From Actinomycetota bacterium (GTDB lineage: Bacteria > Actinomycetota > Coriobacteriia > Anaerosomatales > Anaerosomataceae): 33,844 nucleotides of DNA. Position 1 is the stretch's first letter. Every line of letters starts with the position of its first letter. The stretch is taken from positions 1 to 33,844 of the forward strand of contig WSXY01000016.1 in assembly GCA_009773565.1 (NCBI GenBank), given 5' to 3'. Shown piece after piece: positions 12,766 through 20,593 of this stretch. Under the pieces are notes generated by a model that worked only from the letters and a program-made list of their open reading frames with translations, did no database searches and was not told where the DNA came from. Made by a program: the position numbers and the translations under genes.

Positions 12766-13590
12766 TTGCTTGCTGAAAAGTATGACAGTCTTCGGAACCG
12801 ACTGGCGAACCTTGGCAGTGCGCTCATCGCGTACTCGGGCGGTGTTGACTCCACGCTGGTCGCCTTCGCGGCACACGCAGTTCTCGGCGATAAGTGCCTC
12901 GCCGTGCTTGCGACATCCGATGTGCATACCGCCAATGAGGTCGCAGACGCGCGTCGAACCGCAACGCTTCTCGGCTTCAGGCTGCATGAGGTCGACACGA
13001 ACGAACTCTCCGATCCGCGATTCCTCACGAACCCGACGGATCGCTGCTACTACTGCAAGTCTGAGATGTTCGGCCTTTTCCGCACGATCGCCACGGCCCG
13101 CGGCATCAAGTGGGTGATCGACGGCAGCAACTCTGATGACGCATCTGACCATCGACCCGGTCGTAGGGCTGCTGTCGAATACGGAGTCATCAGCCCGCTT
13201 CTGGAAGTGGGTCTCCACAAGGACGAGATACGCGAACTCTCTCAGATGCTCGATCTGCCGACGTGGGACAAGCCGTCGATGGCGTGCCTCGCCAGCCGGT
13301 TCCCGTACGGAACGCCCATCACGCATGAGGGGCTCCAGCGTGTGCGTCTCGCCGAGGCGGCCCTACGTGAGCTCGGCCTGCGGCAGTTCCGCGTCCGCTC
13401 GCACGGCGACGTCGCCCGGGTCGAAGTCGAGCCCGAAGAGATGGAGCGCGCCTGGGAGCTGCGCGACCGGGTCTCCGCCGCCATGAAGGGCGCCGGGTTC
13501 CTCTTCGCCGCACAAGACCTCAACGGCTACCACACCGGCAGCATGAACGCGTCGCTCGATGCCGAGAGCGACCCGACGCCGTTTGCGTAA
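12766..13590 (+). CDS. larE: LarE-type ATP-dependent sulfur transferase / PP-loop protein
   Basis: 274 aa. TTG start, chosen because AGGGGGA lies 5 nt upstream and the conserved fold begins right after it. The PP-loop SGGVDS (24-29) activates substrate by adenylylation. C94 and C97 form DRCYYCKSE, and C174 lies in KPSMACLASRFPYG, which aligns with the sulfur-donating Cys of LarE. The protein thus has the three-Cys arrangement described for LarE members that carry an iron-sulfur cluster rather than sacrificing their own Cys. LarE makes the nickel-pincer cofactor of lactate racemase and related enzymes; the partners LarB and LarC are not in the window, so the cofactor role is inferred from family. 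Convergent with the AarF-like gene, 5 bp apart. Confidence 0.88.
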   Translation: MLAEKYDSLRNRLANLGSALIAYSGGVDSTLVAFAAHAVLGDKCLAVLATSDVHTANEVADARRTATLLGFRLHEVDTNELSDPRFLTNPTDRCYYCKSEMFGLFRTIATARGIKWVIDGSNSDDASDHRPGRRAAVEYGVISPLLEVGLHKDEIRELSQMLDLPTWDKPSMACLASRFPYGTPITHEGLQRVRLAEAALRELGLRQFRVRSHGDVARVEVEPEEMERAWELRDRVSAAMKGAGFLFAAQDLNGYHTGSMNASLDAESDPTPFA

Positions 13591-13595
13591 GGGCG

Positions 13596-14954
13596 CTACG
13601 CCACGATCTCCCGAAGCGCAGCTCTGATCGCCGCCGGCATCCGCTCGTTGAGGCGCGCCGGATCTCCCATCGCTTTCCCGAGGATTCGCGTCGTGAAGGG
13701 TTTCGCCGTCTCGACGATATCGATCTCGGGGTACAGTGCCCGCGCCACGCCCTCGACCGTTGCGAGTGACTTGATGAGCAGGCCGTAGCCGCTCGGGATC
13801 TGCACGCCATGCTGACCGAGCAACTTCAAGAACCCGAGACCGAAATGCGCGAAGTCACGTGTGCCGTCGGGTCGGAAGGTGCCGTCGAGCAGCTCGCCGA
13901 GACCCGCACGAACCGGCTCGACGCGGTCGGGCGGAACGTTCACGCCAAGCTTCGCCGAGTACGTCAGCGCACGGTCGGGGTCGCGGTAGACGAGCGCGGC
14001 CATGACCTGCGTGATGTTCATGCGCTCCTCGGGCGTCAGATAGCCGACGATACCGAAGTCGAGATACGCGATGGTGTTATCCGGCGTCACGAAGAGGTTG
14101 GCCGGGTGCAGGTCCGCGTGGTAGCGACCGTACTCGAACACCTGCCGCATGAAGGCCGTAGCGCCATGCACCGCGAGCGCATAGCAGTCCACGCCGTTCG
14201 CCTTCGCGACATCGATCTCCGAGAGACGCCAGCCGGTCATGAACTCCATCGTGAGCACACGCGCGGTCGTGCGCGGCCACACGATGCGCGGCGCGACCAC
14301 CTTGGGGTCGTCGCGGAAGTCGAACGTGAAGCGGTCGGCAAAGCGGCCTTCAACCCGCAAGTCGAGCTCGCGGTCGACCGTGGCGGCGAACTCATCGAGG
14401 AGCGCGACCGGATCGAACCTGCGCGCTACGCGCATGCGCGCGACACGTTCCGCGAGCGAGCGCGCGATCGCGACATCCGCGCGGATCGCCTCGGCAGCAC
14501 CGGGGCGGACGACTTTGATGGCAAGCGCGGTTCCGGCCGGCAGCTCCTCGCCCCACACGGGCTTGTACGCCTGCGCGAGCGTTGCGCGGTGCACCTGTGC
14601 GATCGATGCCGAGGCGAGCGGCACGTCGTCGAACGTCGCCCAGAGATCCTCGGGATCGCACGCGAACTCCGAGCGGATCACATTCCGTATGACCGAGGCG
14701 GGCACCGCGGGCACGGCATCCTGCATCGATCGCATCTCGGTCACGAGTTCGTCGGAGAACTCATCGGGTCGTACCGATATGAGTTGACCGAGCTTGATGA
14801 ACGCCGGACCGAGGTCCTCGAATGCCTGCCGCCATGCTCGCGCGAACGCCGTACGACGCACGTGACCCGAAGCGAGACCGAAGCCCGCGGCGGGTAGGGC
14901 CGCGATGAGGCGTCGGGCAATGACGCTGATGATGGTAAGCCGTCTGGATGCCAT
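13596..14954 (-). CDS. AarF/UbiB/ABC1-family atypical kinase
   Basis: 452 aa from ATG at 14954 (GTAGGGG upstream); the longer open frame to 15329 is a shadow of the next gene. Hallmarks: KxGQ motif in AFIKLGQLISVRPDEF, Ala-rich loop SASIAQVHRA, Lys in LAIKVVRPG, ERELD-like DRELDLRVEG, catalytic YHADLHPANLFV and DFG in YLDFGIVGYL. The family has unusual ATPase/kinase activity and is tied to quinone or other isoprenoid lipid metabolism. Typical bacterial members are about 550 aa with a C-terminal pair of membrane helices; this one ends soon after ALYPEIDIVETAKPF...LREIVA, without that anchor. The upstream gene is 8 bp away on the same strand and encodes a small coiled-coil protein. Confidence 0.9.
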   Translation of the reverse strand: MASRRLTIISVIARRLIAALPAAGFGLASGHVRRTAFARAWRQAFEDLGPAFIKLGQLISVRPDEFSDELVTEMRSMQDAVPAVPASVIRNVIRSEFACDPEDLWATFDDVPLASASIAQVHRATLAQAYKPVWGEELPAGTALAIKVVRPGAAEAIRADVAIARSLAERVARMRVARRFDPVALLDEFAATVDRELDLRVEGRFADRFTFDFRDDPKVVAPRIVWPRTTARVLTMEFMTGWRLSEIDVAKANGVDCYALAVHGATAFMRQVFEYGRYHADLHPANLFVTPDNTIAYLDFGIVGYLTPEERMNITQVMAALVYRDPDRALTYSAKLGVNVPPDRVEPVRAGLGELLDGTFRPDGTRDFAHFGLGFLKLLGQHGVQIPSGYGLLIKSLATVEGVARALYPEIDIVETAKPFTTRILGKAMGDPARLNERMPAAIRAALREIVA

Positions 14955-14962
14955 GGTGGCCC

Positions 14963-15304
14963 CTACGACCCGGACTTGCGAACGAGCGTTTCGAGCAGAC
15001 CCTCGATATTGTCGAGCCGCCCGCGGAGTTCGCCGACTTCGAAGCGAAGCTCCTCGAATGCCGGGTCGGTCTGCTGCTCGATGGCGACTTCCTCGCCACG
15101 TGCACGCGCCTCGAGATCGCGCTTGAGCTTCTCCTTCTCCTCCGCGACCATCGCGGCGAGGCCGTTGACGAACGCATCGGGACCGCCGCCCATACCCTCC
15201 GGACCGCCGTCCTCGCCGCGAAGCACCGCGGCCTTGAGACCTTCGTCGGCAACTTCGTGCGTGAGCATCCACGCTGCGAAGAAGCTCATCACGTTGTCGG
15301 TCAT
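14963..15304 (-). CDS. Small coiled-coil protein of unknown function
   Basis: 113 aa from ATG at 15304, with a strong GGAGGG 6 nt upstream. The N-terminal part contains NVMSFFAAWMLTHEVADEGL; the middle is Gly-rich (EDGGPEGMGGGP); the rest is charged and helical, with heptad-like stretches (VAEEKEKLKRDLEARARGE and FEVGELRGRLDNIEGLLETL) that predict coiled coil. No enzyme motif or cleavable signal. It resembles phasin-like or scaffold-type helical proteins only in general character. It lies immediately upstream of the AarF-like kinase (8 bp), so co-expression is near certain and a partner role is plausible. No function is assigned. Confidence 0.75.
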   Translation of the reverse strand: MTDNVMSFFAAWMLTHEVADEGLKAAVLRGEDGGPEGMGGGPDAFVNGLAAMVAEEKEKLKRDLEARARGEEVAIEQQTDPAFEELRFEVGELRGRLDNIEGLLETLVRKSGS

Positions 15305-15358
15305 GAGAAACCCTCCAGTCGATTCGCACTTCCCCCAGGCGGCCGTCGGGTTTCCCCG

Positions 15359-15387
15359 CTGACCCCTGCCACTGAATACGCTACACT
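15359..15387 (+). promoter_or_regulatory. Candidate sigma-70-type promoter giving a leaderless crcB mRNA
   Basis: CTGACC at 15359-15364, a 17-bp spacer, then TACACT at 15382-15387. Only 7 nt separate the -10 hexamer from the ATG at 15395, and there is no ribosome-binding site, so transcription would start at or next to the start codon. Prediction by eye. Confidence 0.45.
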
Positions 15388-15394
15388 GCCCACC

Positions 15395-15772
15395 ATGCGT
15401 ATGGGACACCTGATTCTAGTGATGTTTGGCGGCGCGCTCGGTGCGGGCGCGCGTTACGCCGTGGGCACGTTCGTTGGGAGCAAGTCAGGCGGCTTCCCGT
15501 GGGCGACGTTCGGTGTGAATGTCACCGGCGCATTCCTACTGGGGCTTCTCATGGGCGCCCTCGCAAGTAACGACGCGGCAGAGCCGTGGCGCCTGCTGTT
15601 AGGAGTCGGTGTGCTCGGGGGCTTCACGACGTTCTCCGCCCTGGCGTACGAGACACTCACACTGGCGAGCGACGGCGCGATGAGCCTCGGGATCCTGAAC
15701 ATGGCGGGAACCGGTGTCGCCGGTCTCCTCGCAGCCGCGCTCGGTCTCGTCGTCGGTCGCGCGCTCGCCTAG
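15395..15772 (+). CDS. crcB: Fluoride channel FluC/CrcB
   Basis: 125 aa with four membrane segments. Family signatures: MFGGALGAGARYAVGTF in TM1, WATFGVNVTGAFLLGLL in TM2 (with the pore Asn) and GVLGGFTTFSALAYET in TM3, which holds the central sodium site and fluoride-track Phe residues. It functions as a dual-topology dimer exporting fluoride; a single gene suggests a homodimer. ATG 15395 is used, although ATG 15401 is also possible. No fluoride riboswitch fold is seen, and there is no room for one if the promoter just upstream is real. The stop overlaps the stop of the convergent ATPase gene through a shared CTAG. Confidence 0.93.
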   Translation: MRMGHLILVMFGGALGAGARYAVGTFVGSKSGGFPWATFGVNVTGAFLLGLLMGALASNDAAEPWRLLLGVGVLGGFTTFSALAYETLTLASDGAMSLGILNMAGTGVAGLLAAALGLVVGRALA

Positions 15773-17925
15773 CGCTTCTTCAGCAGCCGCAACCCGTTCG
15801 CGATGACGATGAGGGCAACGCCGGTGTCGGCGAACACGGCCATCCACAGCGTCGCCTTGCCGAGAATCGCGAGCACGAGCACCGCGAACTTCACCACGAT
15901 CGAGAGCGTGACGTTCTGGGTGATGTTCGCGACCGTACGGCGGCCGAGTGCGAAGAAGCCCGGCAGCGCCGAGAGGTCGTCTCGCATGAGTGCGACATCG
16001 GCGGTCTCGACGGCAGTGTCGCTTCCGGCGGCGCCCATCACGATACCGAGGTCGGCCGCGGCGAGCGCAGGTGCGTCATTGATGCCGTCGCCTACCATCG
16101 CTACCACCCCGTACCGTTCTCGCAGCAGGCGGATCGCGTTCGTCTTGTCCTCGGGCAGGAGTCGGGCGTGGTACCCGCTCAGCCCGGCGCTCCCGGCAAC
16201 CGCAGCAGCGGTACGTTCGTTGTCGCCGGTGAGCATGACGAGATGCTCGATACCCGCAGCACGCAACGCGGCGGCGGTCGGTGCGGCCTCGGGACGCACG
16301 GTATCGGCAACTGCAAGGTAGCCGAGTGCCACACTGTCGGCGATCAGCACGAGGACGGTGCGTCCGGCCTCCTCGGCATGCTCGATGCGTGTCGCAAGCG
16401 ATTCAGCAACGTCGCCGATCTCTGAGGCGAACGATGGGCTTACAAGTCGGATGTGACGACCGTCGATGACACCGGCGACGCCACGGCCGGGAAGCTCCTC
16501 GAATGCTGCTACGGGCGCGAGCGTAGCGCCCTCGCGCTCCCCGTGCGCGACGACCGCGCGCGCGAGCGGGTGGTTCGAATTCGCTTCAAGCGAGACGGCG
16601 AGCGCCAGAAGGGCCTGCGGCTCTTCGGCGAAGACCTCGACGACTTCGGGTTTACCGAACGTCAGGGTGCCCGTCTTATCGAACGCGATCGCACGAACCT
16701 TCGCGGCTGTCTCTAGGAACGCGCCGCCCTTCACGAGGATCCCGTCGCGCGAGGCCCGCGTGATCGCCGAGACGATCGCAACCGGCGTGGAGATCACGAG
16801 CGCGCACGGGCACGAGATCACGAGCAGCACGAGCGCGCGGTAGAGCCACGATTCGAAGCCGCCCCACGGCTGTCCGAGCAGCGCCCCCGCTATCGGCGGC
16901 ACGATCGCGATGAAGACCGCGAGTCCCACCACTGCGGGCGTATACCACCGCGAGAAGCGCTCGACGAGTTGCTGCGACGGCGCCTTGGCGGCCTGCGCCT
17001 CCTCGACAAGGAAGATGATGCGCGCGAGCGTGGAGTCGGTCGAGATCGCCGTGACCTCGACCTCTACTAGACCGCTCGTGTTAAGCGAACCCGCGAAGAT
17101 GCGATCGCCCGTTGTCTTGTCGACCGGCACCGACTCGCCCGTCACAGGAGCTTCATCGAACGCCGAGGAGCCGGTCGCGATGACGCCATCGAGCGCCACG
17201 CGTTCGCCGGGCCGAACGATGAGCGTCTCGCCGATGAGAACCTCGGCAGGTGGGACGAGCACGTCGGCTCCGGACCGACGCACGCGGGCGAGCTCGGGCT
17301 CGAATGCCAGCAGGTCGCGAATCGAGCGGCGCGTGCGCGCAAGCGAGCGCGACTCGAGCCAGCCCCCAAGCGCGAACAAGAAGATGACGGTCGCGCCCTC
17401 CTGCCACTGACTGATGGCCGCCGCGCCGATGACAGCGATCGTCATGAGCACGTTCATGTCCAGCATGCGGGCCTTGAGTGAGACAAGCGCACGTCGCCAC
17501 GTGATAGTGCCGCCCGCGAGAATCGAGAGCGCATACGCGATTATCGCGACAGCGGCGGGCACCTCGAGCGCGTCGAGTCCCCACCCGAGCGAGATGAGCG
17601 CGCCGCTCGCTACGATCGCGACAGTCGTGCGGTTCGATTCCCACCACGACGACGGCGAGAGCTCGGCCGCGCCCTTACCGAGCGCCTCGATACCGTGTCC
17701 GCTCTTGCGCACGAGCGCCACGACCGTGTCCCGAGGATCGATCGCTGTGTCGTAATCGATCGTCAGCAGGCCGCTCGCGAAGTTGACGTCAGCGCACAGC
17801 ACCCCGGGAATACCGGTAACTGACGCGCCGACGGCGCGCGCACAATCCGGTCAATCGAGTCCCGTGAGCCGGTAGACGGCCGCGGCTGAGGTCGACGGCT
17901 CACTCACCTCATCGTCCACCCTCAC
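15769..17925 (-). CDS. Selenocysteine-containing P1B-type Zn/Cd/Pb-transporting ATPase (UGA at codon 25)
   Basis: 718 aa if the in-frame TGA at 17851-17853 is read as selenocysteine. The GTG at 17925 has AAGGAG 8 nt upstream and overlaps the end of the PH-domain gene by 17 nt. Codons 1-60 form a heavy-metal-binding domain: VYRLTGLD, then U25-P-D-C28 where CxxC is expected, then ARAVGASVTGIPG and VNFASGLLTIDYD. The transporter body is complete: TGES actuator loop, membrane CPC (372-374), phosphorylated Asp416 in DKTGT, HP (451-452), GDGINDAP (612-619), then K679 and D700 in the last two helices, the pattern of ZntA-like Zn/Cd/Pb exporters. Starting downstream of the TGA would discard half of the metal-binding domain. 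Alternatives are a nonsense mutation or sequencing error, but the SECIS-like hairpin argues against both. Confidence 0.85.
17812..17853 (-). promoter_or_regulatory. Candidate bacterial SECIS element
   Basis: Reading the minus strand, UGA is followed after 18 nt by a 3-nt apical loop GUC closed by a stem of six Watson-Crick pairs plus one G-U (GCGCGCC with GGCGCGU). A G in the first loop positions at 16-37 nt from UGA is what the bacterial SECIS model requires for SelB. A lower helix pairs ACCGG, beginning at the A of UGA, with CCGGU at 17812-17816. Not computed; folded by eye. Confidence 0.75.
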
Positions 17926-18451
17926 GGGCGCGGCTCCTTCGCGAATCGAGCTCGTGGATGAAGCGGTCCTGCTCGTCCGGCGAGATGCCATACCGCTCGC
18001 CACCGGCGGCGATGAGCACAACACCGCGATGCGACCGGGTCGAGCACATCTTCACGATGCCGATACCCCCGCCGTACTGCACCTTCCAGAGCGCAAGGCC
18101 CGGGAAGCGGAAGCTTGACCACGGCGAGAAGCGCAGATTCTCGATGCGAACGTCGGTGATGCTCGCGTACGGCAGGGCGTAGCGAAGGATCGGACCGTAG
18201 GTGATCACGAGCGCGTCCGATGTGAGGTCGTAGCGCATGCGCGGGAAGAACGCGATCGTGACCAGGAACCAAACGACGATCACGCCAATGAGCGCGTAGG
18301 TGCCGATTATGATGGCAAGGGCCTCGGCCGGTATCGGCTCCGCAAAGAGGGCTGCCGTCATAGGGACGACCATCGCGATCGCCAGTGCGAGCACCCAGAG
18401 CCACCCGAGGGACGGGAGCGGTCGGTAGTGTTCAACGGGCTCGGCGTTCAT
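17909..18451 (-). CDS. PH-domain-containing membrane protein
   Basis: 180 aa from ATG at 18451 (AGGGGAG upstream; a second ATG at 18472 lacks one). Two N-terminal membrane segments (GWLWVLALAIAMVVPMTAALF and a second ending VVWFLVTIAFFP) are followed by a cytoplasmic bacterial PH-like domain: RYDLTSDALVITYGPILRYALPYASITDV, then GGGIGIVKMCSTRSHRGVVLIAA and GISPDEQDRFIHELD. This layout matches small bacterial PH-domain membrane proteins of unknown role. Its last 17 nt contain the ribosome-binding region and start of the ATPase gene, so the two are probably translationally coupled. A link to metal export is only contextual. Confidence 0.8.
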   Translation of the reverse strand: MNAEPVEHYRPLPSLGWLWVLALAIAMVVPMTAALFAEPIPAEALAIIIGTYALIGVIVVWFLVTIAFFPRMRYDLTSDALVITYGPILRYALPYASITDVRIENLRFSPWSSFRFPGLALWKVQYGGGIGIVKMCSTRSHRGVVLIAAGGERYGISPDEQDRFIHELDSRRSRAREGGR

Positions 18452-18549
18452 CGGCTCCCCTATCGGCATGGTAACTTCGCACAATCCTACACCGCACCTC
18501 TGTTGCGGGGGTATCATCACCGCAGAGACCGCAAACACCAGGGGGAGTC

Positions 18550-19194
18550 ATGGCTATCGATCTTCGTAGCAAGCAGGGTATCGCTCTCGTGGCAGGGATC
18601 GCGCTTCTGACCCTGGCGGTCGGCTTCGGCGCCGCATTCCTCATGTCTCGCGGTGCGGTGAAGGATGCTGAAGAGCGCGCCCGCCTCGCCGAGGAGCAGG
18701 TGGCCTCCAGGCAACCATCCGAGACGCCGCCCGCGCTCGAGCCCACGGCCTCTGTTGAGCCTACTCCAGCGGCCACCGGCGATACGCCGACGACGACCGG
18801 CATCGAGGACGGGACGTTCTTCACCTTCATCGAGAAGGTCACCGTCACGGGCGGCACAGCGTACATCACCGCAGACTACGCCCAGATGCTCACCGGCGAT
18901 GCAGCTGCGGCGGCCGCGACCAAGGCGGGCGACGAATCACCGCCGCCAAACGACTACTACATCGTGAACGAGAATCAGAAGCTCAGGAACGTCCCGGTCA
19001 GTGCGAGCGTCAAGGTACTGCTCTCAACCTGGGAGGCGCACTTCGCCGTTGAAGGTTACCCCGTGGAGTTCTCCGAGTGGAGCGACATGATCAATGGCGT
19101 GACCGACGACTTCCCTCGAGCAACGATGGTCCCGTACTGGATCACCATCAAGAACGGCAAAGCCACAAAGATCGCCGAGCAATACCTGCCCTAG
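18550..19194 (+). CDS. Anchored extracytoplasmic protein, function unknown (paralogue 1)
   Basis: 214 aa, with AGGGGGAG directly before ATG. One N-terminal membrane anchor (IALVAGIALLTLAVGFGAAFL), a short charged helix, a Pro/Thr/Glu-rich linker (about 50-85), then a compact domain: FFTFIEKVTVTGGTAYITADY, MLTGDAA, PPPNDYYIVNENQKLRNVPV, and a C-terminal YWITIKNGKATKIAEQYLP. The domain shape (ADY.xLTGDAA, NDYYIVN, YW.T..NG....I.EQYLP) recurs in uncharacterised actinobacterial secreted proteins. The gene directly downstream encodes a diverged copy. No enzyme motif is seen; function unknown. Confidence 0.78.
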   Translation: MAIDLRSKQGIALVAGIALLTLAVGFGAAFLMSRGAVKDAEERARLAEEQVASRQPSETPPALEPTASVEPTPAATGDTPTTTGIEDGTFFTFIEKVTVTGGTAYITADYAQMLTGDAAAAAATKAGDESPPPNDYYIVNENQKLRNVPVSASVKVLLSTWEAHFAVEGYPVEFSEWSDMINGVTDDFPRATMVPYWITIKNGKATKIAEQYLP

Positions 19195-19216
19195 CGTGTG
19201 GTGAAGGAGGCTCACC

Positions 19217-19918
19217 ATGAAATGGTCCGAACTGAAGCCCGCGGCGCGATACGCGATCATCGGCGGCGGGGTGCTGCTCCTCGCAGGCATCATCGCGGCG
19301 GTGGTGCTGCTCGGCGGCGACGAGAAGCCAGCCGCTACGCTGGCGCCGCTCCCCGAAGCGACACTCACCGTCGAGCCGACCGTCACGATCGAGCCGACTC
19401 AGGCCGCTGTGGCGACGGCGACACCTCCCGTCAAGAAACCGACACCGGTCAAACCTGCGCCGCCGGTCGACAAGCGCATCTTCGGTCAGCTCAAGGGAAT
19501 CCGGGATGAGAGCGGCGGTGCTTGGTCGGATCTGTGGATCGATGTCGATCGCGCAGATTACCTGACCGGTCAGGCAGCACTCGACTACCTCACCAGCGTG
19601 GGCGAAGAGGGTGGCTACAGCCCCGACTACTGGTACGCGCGCCAGGAAGGTGCTGCGGTCACTTCGTACAAGTTGCCCGCAACCGGCGCCGCAACGAAGG
19701 TGAAGGTCGCGATGTACTCATGGCCGACAGTTCCTGCTCCCGGATTCTATGGCCCGGGGATGGCCGTGCAGAACATCGGCTTCGGTGAGTTCTACGACGA
19801 GATCTATATGAACGGTGATACCGACGACCTCATCAACCGCTACTACTGGTTCACGGTCACGAGCGGCGTATGTATGAAGATCCAAGAGCAGCCGAGAGAC
19901 CCGTTCTACGAGCCGTAA
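19217..19918 (+). CDS. Anchored extracytoplasmic protein, function unknown (paralogue 2)
   Basis: 233 aa, 22 bp after its paralogue, with AAGGAGG upstream of the ATG. Same plan: N-terminal membrane anchor (YAIIGGGVLLLAGIIAAVVLL), a Thr/Pro/Glu-rich linker ending in PVKKPTPVKPAPPVDK, then a domain with SDLWIDVDRADYLTGQAALDYL, SPDYWYARQEG, ATKVKVAMYSWP and a C-terminal YYWFTVTSGVCMKIQEQP. The ADYLTGQAA, DY(W)Y and YWFTV.SG...KI.EQ blocks align with the upstream protein, so this is a tandem duplication. Convergent with the PIN toxin, 12 bp between the stops. Function unknown. Confidence 0.78.
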   Translation: MKWSELKPAARYAIIGGGVLLLAGIIAAVVLLGGDEKPAATLAPLPEATLTVEPTVTIEPTQAAVATATPPVKKPTPVKPAPPVDKRIFGQLKGIRDESGGAWSDLWIDVDRADYLTGQAALDYLTSVGEEGGYSPDYWYARQEGAAVTSYKLPATGAATKVKVAMYSWPTVPAPGFYGPGMAVQNIGFGEFYDEIYMNGDTDDLINRYYWFTVTSGVCMKIQEQPRDPFYEP

Positions 19919-19930
19919 GACCCGAGCGAC

Positions 19931-20344
19931 TTATAGACGCATCTCGCCGAGCAGCTCTGCTACGCGCGCAACGCGCACGCTCTCGTACGCACCGAGGTCG
20001 AGCAGGTGCTTATCGCCTGACACGATCAAATCCGCTTCGCCCGCGACCGCACACTCAAGCACGCGGTTGTCGGCATCGTCGGCAAGGATATGAACTCTAT
20101 CCGTAGGCCGCACCACCTCTGCGACGCGGGCGATCTGTCGAATGACGTCGCGGACGTGCTCATCGTCGAAACCGAGCACCTCGTACAGCTTGTCGGCCAC
20201 TTCGGTCAGGATTGCGGGTGAGGTGATAAGCGTGTACTCACTGAGGATCGCCGCCCGCATCAACGCGGCCGGCTTTCCACCAAGACCGTACGCCGAGATG
20301 TACACGTTTGTATCGAGAACGACCCTACGCCTCGCGGGCTTCAT
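19931..20344 (-). CDS. PIN-domain ribonuclease toxin
   Basis: 137 aa. VVLDTNVYISAYG supplies the first PIN acidic residue; EVADKLYEVLG, then DDADNRVLECAVAGEADLIVSGDKHLLDLG supply the others (D.x(n)DN.VLE...ADLIVSGD), as in COG1569 PIN toxins of VapC-like systems. Such proteins cleave RNA with Mg2+. The ATG at 20344 lies within the last 20 nt of the upstream antitoxin gene (GAGAGG before it), the overlap typical of a coupled toxin-antitoxin pair. Confidence 0.87.
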   Translation of the reverse strand: MKPARRRVVLDTNVYISAYGLGGKPAALMRAAILSEYTLITSPAILTEVADKLYEVLGFDDEHVRDVIRQIARVAEVVRPTDRVHILADDADNRVLECAVAGEADLIVSGDKHLLDLGAYESVRVARVAELLGEMRL

Positions 20345-20576
20345 GGATCAGCCTCTCGACGTCCGACTCCGTACGCACTCCCCGCTCCTGAGCGCGCGAA
20401 CGTCCGTACGCCGAGAGATCCTCGAAGACCATGAGCTCGCGATTCCGCTTGTAGACGCGAAGCATCTCGCGAAAGAGTTCGCTCTTCGAACATCCCTGCG
20501 CAACCGCGATGCGCTCCACATCAGCAGCGATCTCTGGCGGTACCGAGAAGCCAATCGTTGTGGCTGTGCGGACCAT
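20325..20576 (-). CDS. Ribbon-helix-helix (CopG-like) antitoxin
   Basis: 83 aa. The N-terminal half MVRTATTIGFSVPPEIAADV and RIAVAQGCSKSELFREMLR is a ribbon-helix-helix DNA-binding fold; the C-terminal half (LSAYGRSRAQERGVRTESDVERLIHEAREA) would cover the toxin. A good AGGTGAG site lies 6 nt before ATG. It overlaps the PIN toxin gene by 20 nt. Likely an autorepressor together with the toxin. Confidence 0.87.
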   Translation of the reverse strand: MVRTATTIGFSVPPEIAADVERIAVAQGCSKSELFREMLRVYKRNRELMVFEDLSAYGRSRAQERGVRTESDVERLIHEAREA

Positions 20577-20593
20577 AGATACTCACCTGTTTC

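Noticed and set aside
15330-15394. Fluoride riboswitch before crcB
   Set aside because: The spacer is too short if the promoter is real, and no conserved fluoride-aptamer sequence is visible.
15769-17802. ATPase starting at ATG 17802
   Set aside because: This start has no ribosome-binding site and removes the first half of the metal-binding domain, including the CxxC position.
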